The notes below the pieces were generated by a model that worked only from the letters and a program-made list of their open reading frames with translations, was not told the DNA's origin and ran no database searches. A stretch of DNA of 64,000 nucleotides from Heliocybe sulcata (Eukaryota; Basidiomycota; Agaricomycetes; Gloeophyllales; Gloeophyllaceae), in the NCBI GenBank assembly GCA_004369045.1, contig ML213503.1, forward strand, positions 1,831,121 through 1,895,120. Reading direction: 5' to 3'. Each line of letters starts with the position of its first letter. Within the stretch, counting starts at the first letter, position 1. This document shows positions 1 through 11,353 of the stretch, piece after piece. The translations under genes and the position numbers were made by a program.

Positions 1-1599
1 AGTGAACACTCCCACATAGTTGCAATCGCAACGACAGGGAATGTGTTCCTTGCTGACAGTGTAAAGGGAGGGAAGGACCTGGTGGAGGACGTTCCGTTCA
101 AGAAGTGAGTTCCCTTAGTGGAAGTTTATCCAGCAAGAACTTACGCATGTGAACCAGGTCGGACGTCATCACGTTACAGAACCCTCATGGTATGCCGCCA
201 GCGTCGATCGCAGCTCCAAGCACGTCGAGAGCGAGTACGGGGACGGAGAAAGCCAAGGCAGTAGTTCCGAAGGTGAATCCTGCATTGGCGAAGGTGAAGG
301 AGAAGCAGCCTTGTGCGTCCTGCCGCTGTTAATTACTCCTCGCTGGACTTATGCTTAGTCTATAGGGAATGTCTCCCCGTATTCCACCGGTCTTCCTGGT
401 GCATCGCTCACATCGACTTCCGTCGACCCGGAGACTGCTACTTCGAGGCTAGTCTGGGATGAAGTGTGTACCTGCGGCTTGTGGTTATTTTACCTGTCTG
501 ACTGTTGTTCAGGAAGAGATCATGTTCGAAGCTATTTCGAACCCACCCAAAGGCAAGGGCAAGGAGAAGGACGTCGGCAAGCGTAGGGCCTACGTTCGGG
601 TAGTCACGAGTCTCGGAGGCTCGCTTAATCTCGAGCTCTTCTGCGAAAAGGTATCTCAGATCCACATATGTTGTTTGCGCTTGAAGGCTCATACAATACT
701 TCAGGCGCCAAAAACGTGTTATAACTTCCTCATGCTAGCCCGGAATGGGAAGTACAATGATAATTTGTTCCACCGGCTGATACCGAATTTTATGGTAAGC
801 GTCGCGGTTTAGGTTGGATACCGTTCTCAGTCTATGATCACAGATTCAAACTGGTGATCCTACCGGCACTGGCGCTGGTGGAGAATCGTACTGGGGCACG
901 CCTTTCCGGGACGAATACGATATGAAGGGCGCTGCAAAGCATGATGCTCGTGGGGTTGTAGCAATGGCCAACAAGGGACCGTCGACAAACGGGTATGTTA
1001 GCATTGACATAGTCCTTCACCGCAGTAATCCTGATATGTCTGCCACTTAGGTCCCAGTGGTATGTGACCTTTAGGGAAACGCCGCATCTGGACAAGAAGC
1101 ATACCGTTTTTGGGAAGGTAGTGGGCGGGGAGGATCTTCTTGATACCCTTGAGAAGCTGCCCGTGAAGCCTGGCACGGAGCGACCAGCCAAGCCAGTGAA
1201 GATAACCGAAGTCATCATGTTTGTAGTCCACTCTCTCATCCCTGTTTACGTGCTCACCATTTCGCTCGTAGTTATCAAGATCCCTTTGAAGAGTACAAAG
1301 AGCGGCTAGCAAAGAAGCTGGCCAAACGGGCTGAGGCAGAGTCCAACCCGGCTGCGACGAAGCCTCACGAGAAGAAGACCGGCGACCATATGAACTGGTT
1401 TGGTGTGAAGGTTGGGACGGAGAACAAGCCCACGGTGGCAGGAGAAGGAGGCGGGGTAGGGAAGTACCTCAACCTGAATGCGAACAACAAGCGACCCCTA
1501 ACCACGGCATCTCCTGCTCCCGCGGCAGCACCGGAGGCTGGGATCGGGGAGGCGAAGAAGAAGAGGAAGCTTGGGTTCGGCGATTTCGAGGGGTGGTGA
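1..1599 (+). CDS. PPIL2/Cyp8-type U-box cyclophilin (5' end outside window)
   Basis: This is the C-terminal part of a nuclear peptidyl-prolyl isomerase of the PPIL2 (Cyp60/Cyp8) family, linked to the spliceosome and carrying an N-terminal U-box in full-length members. Eight visible exons (1-104, 158-312, 366-463, 513-650, 705-794, 844-992, 1051-1218, 1272-1599) join in frame to 409 codons plus stop. The first exon has the linker [20 protein letters not shown] that follows the U-box in this family. The cyclophilin domain runs from VTSLGG through [30 protein letters not shown] and HTVFGKV, followed by the family tail [12 protein letters not shown] and a basic C-terminus. The donor at 1219 (GTTTGT) was chosen because it restores that tail. 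The U-box lies left of the window. The neighbour Vps20 is convergent. Confidence 0.9.
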
Positions 1600-1723
1600 A
1601 AGCACTCTAAGCGTATATAGATGTAGTTGTACGATCTGCGTAATATTAGTGCTATGGTAGAGTAGTACAGTGTCCATGGATATGGATATTCTAGTCAATA
1701 TAGGCTTGCTGCGAGGAAATAAA

Positions 1724-2639
1724 TCAGGCCATGACTGGGACACGCTCCCTCTGCTCTGGCTCTTCTTCGTGTGTATTTGGAATAGGCTCTGCATAGACTG
1801 TCAGCGGAAGTTTCAATAGCAGCACTGGATATGTACCTTCTGGCGCGACAGGCACATTGACTGGGGCACTGGGAAGTTCGACAGGTGCCTGCTCGGCCTC
1901 GCGCTCTGTTGCCTGCACTCTGACATTGATGATATGCGCGATTGCAGGAGGAGATTCACTCACACTCTCGGCTTGAAGTGCTTTCAGCTCAGCCTCCACG
2001 GCCTCCTCTTCTTCGACGGTGAGATTATTGGATAACATTTCGTCAATTTCCTGAACAAGACAGCATCAATTCCGTGTCTAAGGTTAGCCAATAGACAGGA
2101 CCAACGAACCCTTTGGTACTCCCTGGCTTCCGCAGTCTCCTCCAGCAACTTCTCAACGCTCTCAGCATTCATCTCCTTGTGTATCTCTTTCAGGACCTCG
2201 TTCCCTTGCTTCAGACCATGTAGAACAGAGACTTCGATCAAGGAGAACTCGATAGTGGAAACAAGCTGCTCCAAGCTCTCGAGCTGCCCGTCTGTCTTCA
2301 CGAGTAAGCTTTCTTGGTACTTCCGTCTCCGTAGGGCAATCAGGGCACGTTGCTTGTCACCGACAGCAAGGTGTTGTCTGGCAATCTCCTTTTCCCTGTC
2401 CAGAACTTGCTGAATCTGAAGGAAACTACGCTAAGACTTGCTCGTGTGTCTGAGTTGGACTACGACACGGACCTTCTTCTGATACTGCTTCAGCTTGTCT
2501 CGCTGCAGCTTAAGGCTAAGGAGGCAAAACCGAGCTGAATTGGCATGGGCTTGGGTACAGATAATGAACGGAAGCGTACGGACTCGAGGATAGCGCGATC
2601 CTGCGCGGTCACCTTTGGGGTAGACTGAGATGCACCCAT
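1724..2639 (-). CDS. VPS20: ESCRT-III subunit Vps20 (CHMP6)
   Basis: This ESCRT-III protein links ESCRT-II to the Snf7 filament during multivesicular-body sorting on endosomes. Exons 2584-2639, 2473-2515, 2110-2409 and 1724-2050 join in frame to 241 residues, normal for the family. The product starts MGASQSTPKV, so Gly2 with a serine at position 5 fits N-myristoylation, a known feature of Vps20. Next come the basic helix LDLKLQRDKLKQYQKK, the core helix with GDKQRALIALRRRKYQE, and an acidic C-terminal part around EIDEMLSNNLTVEEEEAV. The start is the only ATG giving the myristoylation signal. The gene is intact. Confidence 0.93.
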
Positions 2640-2925
2640 GGCCGGTTTGAACAGTCAGGCGCTGGAGTCCAGTGACAGGATGTATTGCGAACGTTCTTGA
2701 GTTACATATAGTGGCCTCGGTGGTACTGATGCTGTACCCCTGGGCATAGCCTGTGGAAGAAGAGAGGAGGTAATTGATCAATTGACGCCACCAACTTTGC
2801 CTCGCGGATCGAGTGCGCTTGATATAGGCTACTCTCTCGACGCTGTGGTCGACGATGTTGCAGGGCTACATTTAGCTGGCTTCGAGCTCTGATACCCCTG
2901 CCCGACGACCTAGGCGCTGCCCGCA

Positions 2926-4271
2926 ATGTCTCGACGGTGGCTGTTTTGGAGTGCCCTCGCTCACATCGGGAGGTATGCTCGATCGACTGTCGAAAACTCC
3001 CTTTCAACTGACGTTCGCCTAGGCTGTCTACGGTCTCGCAAATTCTACTATTCCTTCCTCTGACGCTCTCGACGCTCTCGACGTCCGCTTTCCTCTTGCT
3101 TTCTTTTCTACTGTTTCTGCACGCTCTCATCCATGGCACCCTCCTCCTCCTATGGGGCTCTCCCGCACTTTCCATCCTCCAAGTGCCTATGCACCCCTTT
3201 CTGCTCCTCGTTTGTTTCAATGCGTTTGCGCAGTCACCCAGTGTGTGGTTAACGACGGCTGCGTCGTGGTGGGGGAGCTTCCTCAAGTTCTCCAGCCCGG
3301 GATTCATCATTCTCGAAGGCTTGAGTAGCTTGCTGGTGGTGCAGAAGCTGGGACAAGAGGGCAGAGAGTTGGTTGGCAAAGGAGAAGGATACCAGTTTGG
3401 CCTGCTTATTGCGGCAGCTGCCGCCTATGTCACCTCTGCCTGGTGGATAGTTGTGGTATGACAACCATACTCTTTTATTATGTTCGTGTAAACTAGACTG
3501 TTCCTTAGGCCTATCCATCTGCAGCATCTTCCCCTCTCTCCTCTACCCTGCTCGGCGTAGCCTTGACAGCCTTCTTGTTTCTCACCTTCATCGGTTTTGG
3601 TCTTCGTCGCACGAACATCATCGAGTCCTCCGGACTCGCCTTGTTTCTGGCATACAATGTCTGGCTATGCGGCTTTGACCAGCAGTCATTTATGGACCCC
3701 GCGTCTTCTTAGTAAGTGTGTGGTACCCTTTGCTCGTCTGATCCAAACTGATCACTGCTGTGCAGTGCGCCCCTCATAGAGAACATTCTCCCGCATCTCC
3801 AGACTCTGGTCAACTTCATCACGAACACGCTGCCCAAGCCAGTTCTCGCCGCCTTGATATACCGACTTTTGATCCTCCACCTGGGGTCGCGCATATTACC
3901 GACCATCGGCGCAGACGCTTGGGAATCAGAATACGGCGTAGACGACGGCTGGGAAGGACGACCGGTGAGTACATCACATATTTTCCTTCTGGACTGTCGT
4001 ATTTATCATATGCGACAGACCTCAAAACTCACGATGTTATTACTAACATACCGGCAAGCGATCTTCGTAACTGTTTACTCTAACCTTCTGCGTACGTCTC
4101 CGCTCTGCCCCGTACCTCTGGTATTGAGCTAAACCATCGACAGTGCTGGACCCCTCCTCCCAAATCTGGTGGCGCTGGATGAACATCTTCTTCACCCTCG
4201 TCATCTGGTCCGTCGAGCTCTTCGTGAGCGCCGAGGACGACCCCATCACCAAGGAGTGGAAAGTCGAATAG
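2926..4271 (+). CDS. ICE2: ICE2-like ER membrane protein
   Basis: Multi-pass ER membrane protein resembling the ICE2 family, which in yeast supports cortical ER inheritance and lipid homeostasis. Exons 2926-2972, 3023-3455, 3509-3711, 3766-3964, 4019-4091 and 4144-4271 join in frame to 360 residues. Hydrophobic segments include ILLFLPLTLSTLS, AFLLLSFLLFLHALIHG, FIILEGLSSLLVVQKLG and a C-terminal helix near MNIFFTLVIWSVELF. The family-like stretch FGLRRTNIIESSGLALFLAY is present. The family call rests on the overall pattern rather than a catalytic motif. The gap to Vps20 (divergent) is under 300 bp and probably holds both promoters. Confidence 0.8.
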
Positions 4272-4629
4272 TCGACTCGGAACGGACTTAAAGATTTCGG
4301 TCTACTCCCTCTACTTCACGCATTTTACTGCCGGCGTTAGCCATTTGTAGTTTACATTATCACTCACACACGGATGTTTATCAACCTTTACCGTCTACTG
4401 GTCGAGCAGAGCAAGGTTGAGTCGCACATACGTAGCATACATTCTTTCCTCGCGCATCAATTCATTTACGACACTGCTGCGACGATTGGATAACACGAGC
4501 AGTGGAATCTGCGCTGCTCTTGACTATTCAACACGTCTGCTCTGTAGGCTTGCTCTTCTATCTGCCATCAGCTGGTCGGCCGTCGAACGTCCAAGCGATC
4601 CAGGGCAACAGACAGTGGAAGCACCAATT
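4272..4629. other. Intergenic, convergent 3' ends
   Basis: The region lies between the ICE2-like gene and the convergent carboxypeptidase gene. It is expected to hold both 3' UTRs. The open frames here are short and lack start context or family motifs; I see no RNA gene or repeat. Confidence 0.5.
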
Positions 4630-6727
4630 TTACAAAGACGTGAGACCAAGGACCGACTCGAAGACGTGGAGCGCTAGCTGCGGCTGGTCCTCGGGGATCA
4701 TATCTGCAGAAATCCAACGCGCATCAGCTTCTTCCGCGCTCCTGCCACAAGAATTGAGAGAGCACTCACGTCCTGCACTGTTAACCTCAATGTACGTCAA
4801 ATTCCTTTCCGAGTGGTAAATACCCTTCTGCGTGCCATCGAGCAGAAGCGGTGTGCTGGGCGGGCTCTGGAAACCTTGGACGCCGTTCCAGGTCAGATTC
4901 TGGATGGTGATGCGGTCTCCGAGGGAGAAGAGGATCGCGTCGTCGAGGCCGTGCCAGAGGGTGATGCCGCGCGGGAGGGTGGAGAGGAGGTGCGGGAAGA
5001 GGGTCTCCGTGTAGGGGGAGTCGTCGTTGCCGTTCACGAAAACGTTCTGTGACAGAGAATGTGAGTTGCGGCCGATGCAGAAAGCTTAGTCAGGGCATAC
5101 CTCGTTCGAGCACTCGCTCCACTGCCCAAACCCAGGCACGTGCAGCAGCGTCTGGACATCCGACCGCTACAACCGCGCAACGGGTCAATGTAATGCATCC
5201 CATAGCAACTGTCCACTCACGGAGAAGTAATCCTCAATATGATCACTCGGCGTCGGGCACTTGTCCATGATGCGGTAGATATCGAAGCAGCTGTTGGCGT
5301 CATACGCTGTTCGAGTCCGCCATAAATGACTGTTGTTATTGCAGAAGACAAAAGCGACGCACCTTCATCGTAGAACTGGTCAAACAAATCACAGCTCCTC
5401 GACACGGTGTCCTTGTTTCCGTTGGGCAAGTCGATCTTGCCCTTGGGTGGGTAGGTCAGCTGGTCGAGGATCGTCTGATATCTACATCAAGCCATACGTG
5501 AGTTTCCTCACGATTCCTTGTAAAAGTAAGGGTACGTACCCGCAAGACTCCGCCTTGCTCTGGAAGCTCGCCACTTGTGCATCAGTGAAACCAAGCGTAC
5601 TCTGGTGGACCGCTGAGAAGTTTGCGATAGGCGCCTGCTCCGAGGTGATGCTGCGCGCGCACTTCTATCAGCACCGTCCACTTGCAATTACTCGCTACTA
5701 TGAGAAAGATATAGTAACACTCACTAGCTGCTGTACACTCCATCATTGATCAACAGGCCCTGCAGAGCCAGCGGTAACTTAGCCTTCTCCGCGGAAGACG
5801 CATCGACAATACGCGTCGCGATGTACGGGATATAGAACCCTGCGTAGGATTCGCCGGTAATGAACAGCTTCTTGGAGGTGAGCTCGGGAAAGAGCGCGAA
5901 GAATTGTTCGCTGGGAACGGTCACGAGCTGAAGCACTTCTTAATATGTACCGGAGGGAGAGTTACTCACAGGAAGCCGTAGAATTGGTCTGCGAGCTCGT
6001 CCTCATTGTTGATGTTGGGCGTGCCCGTGGTGAAGCCAGTACCGACGGGCTGGAAACGAAAAAAATATATGATTTTTCAATGCTCCTATGTAGAAGGATA
6101 CTTGGCCACTGACCTGCTCGATCCAGACAACATCTGAGACAGTCGTCCAAGCATAGGGGTTCTGCACGGGCGCAGATGAGCCAGGTTGGAACGATACGGG
6201 TCCGTTTTCCTGCAAAACTAGTGAGGACCACTGGTACCTCAAGAGGAATATTCGGAAGACCGCACCTCTAAGAAACCCTCGAGTGAGCTGCACCCCGGTC
6301 CTCCGTTCAGCCAGATGGTGAGGAACTCCGAGGAGGTCGACTGGGAGGAGGGCCAGTACCAGAAGAATAGCTCCTATACGCCGTCCATATCAACAACAAT
6401 CGTAGGTCTAGTTCATTGTGGGCTACACACCCTTGACTCGCTCGAGGAGTTGCTAATGGGCAGCCGCCCAGCCCACGAGTCCTGCAGCTCCCACGTGACG
6501 AGCGGCAGCGCCGACGAGTTCACGTGGAAGGACGCGGTCTCAGAGTTAGAGAACTTTGGGGTGTAGAACTGGTTTGCAGAATCCGAGCGCTTCAGAGCAG
6601 GTACAGAGGTAGAGGCGGCATCGTCCTCGAGGCGGAACTTGGGTGCCCGGAGACGCTCGATGCGCGGGTCGAGCGCAAGGACGGCCGAGGCCGAGAGAAC
6701 GACGGGGACAAGGGTCCGGAGGAGCAT
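4630..6727 (-). CDS. Secreted serine carboxypeptidase (peptidase family S10)
   Basis: A secreted or vacuolar exopeptidase that removes C-terminal residues. The N-terminus [18 protein letters not shown] is a clear signal peptide. Motifs appear in family order: [17 protein letters not shown] (oxyanion region), catalytic serine in [11 protein letters not shown], catalytic aspartate region in [24 protein letters not shown], and catalytic histidine in NSAGHMIPEDQP. The histidine codon is split by the last intron (donor after GGA C, acceptor before AT ATG). Near 5725 the donor TA|GTGAGT and an acceptor ending GCGCAG keep the frame (YSSYITSEQ). All junctions I checked close, so the gene looks intact. 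Several Asn-X-Ser/Thr sites agree with secretion. Confidence 0.92.
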
Positions 6728-7534
6728 GGATGACTGTTAGCACTGCAAGGTTGGACAAACTATCCAGAGTTACTCTCTTGGTCCTTTATATATACATCAG
6801 ATACGTAGCCGGGGATGTCACAACCAGCGGGTAAGATGGCGTTGGTTGCGATCGAGGCTGGGATCCGGCTGGCGTGCCCACGAAGCATCGGGAGAAGCAG
6901 CAGATCATAAGGCTAGGAGCATATGCTGTGCAGAAGGATGTTGTTAGGCATATGGCGTATTTCGTAAGGAGGAGTAGAAACCATACGGCCAAAGCTTCAT
7001 TCTTCCTGATGCAGGCTCGATTCTGATTATTCCAGGATTATTGAGCCCGGGCTTCATGGGAAGATAGGCGAGGAGCCGGCGCTATGGGAAATGAAAGGAA
7101 GAAATGATTGAGGCTGAGGTGATTCCGATGCGGTTCTCGCCAGAGATCCATGGCCACTTCATGTGGCTTGGCAATGAGAAGCACAGCAAGTTGCCGCGTT
7201 TGGAAGGTGTTGTAGTTCGCGGAAGCTATAAATAGCTCCCCTCGGCGCCATAATATCTGAAGGATTTTATCCCCTACAAAGTATCTCAGACCTCAAGAGA
7301 CTTGATGCGGGAAGCTGACATGTAGAGGAGTTGGCCTAGAAAGTAAGTTCAGCTTACCATGACTCGTAGATTCGCCAATACTCGCCGCGCTCTCTTCGTG
7401 CACCATATATGACCCGTGTCTTCTGGAGACGCACATGTGCAGTATATTCCAGAGCTCGTTCCACATACCATACACAGCAATTCACTTCTTCATTAATCCC
7501 TTTCGCTGTACCCTGCAAGGTCAGGTCGGATAGG
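6728..7534. other. Intergenic, no gene seen
   Basis: About 800 bp upstream of the carboxypeptidase and downstream of the molybdopterin synthase gene. A TATA-like stretch (TATATATA on either strand, about 6786-6793) lies 60-65 bp upstream of the carboxypeptidase start and could be its TATA box. The short open frames show no family motif. I see no RNA gene or repeat. Confidence 0.4.
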
Positions 7535-8171
7535 TTACGCATTCGCCTTCCACTCGGCCTCGTCCTCCTTCTCCCCCGCGTAGTACTCCCTCTTCCAGAT
7601 CTGCGCCTTCTTCTTGACTTCCTCCAGCACCATCTCGCATGCTACGAACGACTCCTTGCGATGCGGCGAAGAGACCGCGATAACGATAGAGGGCTCTCCG
7701 ACAGGGACGGTGCCGAGTCGGTGGTGGACAGCGATCCGGATGAGACGTTGTGGTCGAAAGGCTGAAGTAGATGTTGTGGAATCTTCATCCCTGGGTCCAG
7801 AGAATACCGAAGCCTGAAGCGGCGTGTGGGTGTGGGCGGTGAGGGGAGCAGAGGACACATTGGCATGAGCCGCCGCGATGATGTCCGTGATCGTCTTGAT
7901 GGCTAACTTGGAGTACGCCTGGTACTCAAGTTTCGTTACAACCTTTCCTATGCTCTGTCCTATGTGAGATGGACTTGATATGTACTTGACGGATGCATGC
8001 ACCTTTGAAGGAGTTCCTGGTTGTCCCTATGAAGACTGCCGTAGCACCTGCGCCATCGTCCGCTACCGAGGCTACGATTTCCTGATTATTGAGTGGCTGA
8101 TGAGTTAATACCGCGACGCCCAATTCAGTCCCATGGCGAGCATCGACCGAGGCAGACAGCGGGATAGACAT
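7535..8171 (-). CDS. Molybdopterin synthase catalytic (large) subunit, MoaE/MOCS2B
   Basis: The large subunit of molybdopterin synthase turns precursor Z (cPMP) into molybdopterin using sulfur carried by the small subunit. Exons 8003-8171 and 7535-7959 join in frame to 197 residues. MoaE hallmarks are present: DDGAGATAVFIGTTRNSFKG, VTKLEYQAYSKLA, IAVHHRLGTVPVGEPSIVI, SPHRKESFVACEM and KKKAQIWKREYY. The start at 8171 is the first in-frame ATG; the frame stays open further upstream but only with non-ATG codons. A poorly conserved insert of about 40 residues sits between the LEYQAY and IAVHHR motifs. The gene is head-to-head with the pseudouridine enzyme, only 89 bp between starts. Confidence 0.93.
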
Positions 8172-8260
8172 GACAGACGAGAAGCAAGTCCTTATTTCTC
8201 CTTCGCCGTCCTCGACCGCGCGAGTGATCGAGTCACTCACGCCCAGGTCGCGTCTGCACG
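8172..8260. promoter_or_regulatory. 89-bp shared divergent promoter
   Basis: The starts of the molybdopterin synthase gene (minus strand) and the pseudouridine glycosidase/kinase gene (plus strand) are 89 bp apart, so core promoters and leaders must overlap unless one transcript starts inside the other gene. I see no TATA box. Confidence 0.5.
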
Positions 8261-11200
8261 ATGCTTCTCCGAGCGCGTCGCCTCCTGCCCCTCCCTCGAC
8301 TGCACCGTCCGCTTAGCCAACATGCGCCGCGCTTCCCTCCCTTCGTCGACATCGCCAGAGAAGTCCAGGACGCTCTGCACGCGGGCGCGCCCGTCGTTGC
8401 ACTCGAATCGACGATCATAACCCATGGTATGCCCTACCCGACCAACCTCTCCACCGCCCTCTCTGTCGAGGGCATCGTCCGAGCGCACGGTGCTATTCCT
8501 GCGACGATAGGCATAATTGAGGGGCGGGTGAAGGTGGGCATGGAAAAGCAGTTGTTGGAGAGGCTCGTGCAGGCGAGCCAAGACGGGAAGGTGGTTAAGG
8601 TTAGTAGGAGGGATGTCGGGCCTGTTATTGCTCTCGGGAAAGATGGCGGGACGACGTGTAGCGCGACATTGATATTTGCAGCACTGGCGGGGATTAAGGT
8701 GTGGTGTCTGATGTACTACTCATACGGAGTATATTGACATGGTATGCTATTCGCTAGGTCTTTGCAACTGGAGGGTAAGGGAGCATGTGTAATTTGCTAC
8801 GGTATATGATATATCCCTGCGTAGACTAGGCGGTGTCCACCGCGGTGGAGAGAGTTGTACGTCCTCACCACGTTCTGAGTCCGTGCATCCAACCAACGAA
8901 CAACGCGACCCCTGCAGCTCTCGACATCTCAGCGGACCTGCACGAACTCGCTCGCTGCCCCGTGGGCCTCGTCTCTGCAGGAGTCAAGTCCATTCTGGAC
9001 ATCGGCCGGACACTTGAATATCTGGTACGACCTTGCTCCCGTTCCCCGCTACTCGGCCCGTGTAACTGTTATATACGCAGGAAACCCTAGGTGTCCCGGT
9101 CCTGACATATGGCGATACGGATGACTTCCCGGCATTCTACAGCCCTACTAGTGGATTCAAGGCGAATACCCTTTGCCTGCCCTGCCCACCACCTACTGAC
9201 ACCCGCACAGAGCTCCTACTCAGTAAACGACCCAACCTCCGCCGCTCGCATCCTCCGTACGCGCCTCTCCCCTCCTCCCCTTTGCTCTGTATTCCCTCTA
9301 ATCTCATCGCTTTTTCATTTCAGATACTCAGTCTCTCCTCTCCATGCCCACCGGCGCCCTCTTCGCTGCCCCCATTCCCGCCGCGTACCACGCAGCCTCT
9401 TCGAAAATTCAAGCGGCCGTCGAACAAGCGGTAAGAGAGAGTGAGGAGAACGGTATGAGTACGAGGGGGAAGGAGGTTACGCCCTGGTTATTGGGGCGGG
9501 TGGGCGAGCTGACCGGTGGCGGCAGTCTGGAGAGCAGTAAGTTCCGGAACCGGCAATTTGTGTGATCAAGATGAGCAGCGGTGCTGACATCAGTTTAGAC
9601 GTAGCGCTGATTGAGAATACCGCGAAAATCGGTAAGTAAGGCTAACTGCATGTTATGTTTTCCTCTGACCCGTATGATCCAGGCGCCCAGATTGCTGTGG
9701 CACATTCGGGTCTTGTCAAGGAACAACGCGACGGCCCCGGGACTAGTGTAAGATAAACTACGTGGATACTTGCTGTACCAACTAAGCGAAGTAATGGAAC
9801 ACTTGGCTATCTTAGACGTTCCGACTGCCTGTGCCTGCTCAGCCAAAGGCCTCTTCATCGGTATCGACCACTTCCTTGCCCTTACTGGGTTCTTCGTCCG
9901 TTGTCAACAGCACAGTAGGTCCTCCCGTCCGGATATAACCGTCTTCTCACCCTCGCTCCCTCTAGGCACCTGCGCCTCCTCACACAACTCCCACAGCTGC
10001 GGACCTGGTCGTCCTCGGCGCCGCCGCCATCGACATCACGGCGCACCCCCTCCCCACCGCAGATACTGGCGCTGATCTACAGGCGCACTCCACCTCCCCA
10101 GGCAGAGTCTCCCTCTCCCTCGGGGGCGTCGCCCGTAACGTTGCGGAGGCCGCCTACCGCCTGTTACCATCGACTAGCGTCTCCCCCGTGACTCTCGTCT
10201 CCCCCGTCGGTCAGGATGCGTTCGGGCGCCTCCTATTCGACGAGCTGCAGCGCATCGGCATGCGTACCGATGGCCTCGTTCACGATGCCGACCCGCAACA
10301 GCGGACGGCGGTGTGTAACATGGTCATGGACGCTCGCGGGGGTCTTGTGGGCGGTGTGGCGGATATGGGCGTGGTGGAGAGGTTGGAGGGGAAGAGGGCA
10401 GTGCAGGCCTTGGCGACGCTAAGGCCGAAGGTTGTCGCCTTAGACGCGAACCTGAAGTCGGAGGCGATCAAGGAGGTGGTGAAGTGGTGTAGAGAACATA
10501 GAGTGAAGAGTGAGTTAATCTTGTTTATCGCGAGTTTTTGAATTGGTGTCTTAATCACATTTCTAGCTTTCTTGTGAGTACTCTATGTTCGAGAACCTCT
10601 CTGGCCGTAACCATCTCCCCATGCAGCGAGCCCACCTCCGTGACCAAATCCACCGCAATCCTCCCAGCCATAGCATCTTCCCTCTCCTCGTCGACAGTCC
10701 AGGAATCCCCGGTCACCTTCGCGTCTCCCAATCTTCTTGAACTCAAACACCTCTACCAAACTGCTCGTTCAGACGCATACGACCTCACGTCCCACCCTTC
10801 GTGGTGGCACACCATAGACGCCTTCTCCCTGGGCTCAGAATTCCGCACGGATCTGGAGCACCTTGCACGACGGGAGCAAGCACTCGGGTTTCTGGTAGAT
10901 GGCGGCGTCTTCCAGATGGCTGTAAACCTCCTGCCCTTCTTCCAGCACCTGATTATCAAGTGCGGCGAGCTGGGCGTCATCGTCGTTATGCGCACCAACG
11001 CCGCTGCAAGTCCCATTTGGGCATCGGAACGGAGCAACATCCACACACGGTCCATTGTGGCACATGGCGGTACGAGCGTCCGGGAAATAGTTGTGCTGAA
11101 GCATTTCCCGGCTACTAGCGTGGACCCAGCTGCTATTGTCAACGTTACTGGCGCTGGCGATTCCCTGGTCGGTAGTATACTTGCGAGCTTGGTGCGCAGT

Positions 11201-11320
11201 CCGAGCGCGTTCGAGGACACGAGGACGATGGATGAGGCAATCGATTTGGCACAGCGGAGTGCAGTCATGACACTGCAAAGTGCAAACGCCGTCTCGCCAT
11301 TGATCTCCGGCCTAGTATGA
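8261..11320 (+). CDS. Bifunctional pseudouridine-5'-phosphate glycosidase / PfkB-type pseudouridine kinase
   Basis: One polypeptide joins the two steps of pseudouridine breakdown: an N-terminal PsuG-like glycosidase (about 8340-9770) and a C-terminal PfkB sugar-kinase domain (about 9990-11320). The glycosidase has [47 protein letters not shown] and [20 protein letters not shown]. The kinase has [22 protein letters not shown] and the PfkB signature [14 protein letters not shown] with its catalytic aspartate. The arginine-rich start [18 protein letters not shown] suggests a mitochondrial leader. A Ser/Thr/Pro-rich linker separates the domains. Conserved frames require the acceptor at 8832/8833, a GC-AG intron (9162-9210) and a 7-nt exon (10567-10573). 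Fungal fusions of these domains are known. Confidence 0.92.
9162..9210 (+). other. GC-AG intron
   Basis: The exon ends GGATTCAAG and the intron begins GCGAAT and ends CGCACAG. No GT donor restores the conserved join [12 protein letters not shown]. Translating through would replace the conserved join with a proline- and cysteine-rich run and shift the following frame. The 49-nt length matches neighbouring introns. Confidence 0.7.
10567..10573 (+). other. 7-nt micro-exon
   Basis: The bases CTTTCTT lie between acceptor TTTCTAG and donor GTGAGT. Joined to the upstream A (10509) and downstream CGAG (10627) they give Thr-Phe-Phe-Glu, making KTFFEPTSVTK, a match to the conserved FxEPTS strand of PfkB kinases. 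Skipping it breaks the frame. Confidence 0.8.
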
Positions 11321-11353
11321 TACAAGAATTATTAAACTAGATGTACCATATGA

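Noticed and set aside
8172-8240. N-terminal extension of the molybdopterin synthase subunit from 8240
   Set aside because: The codon is GTG and the first ATG (8171) already precedes all conserved sequence.
10753-11325. Minus-strand 190-residue frame opposite the pseudouridine kinase
   Set aside because: It mirrors a well-supported coding exon and shows no recognisable domain.
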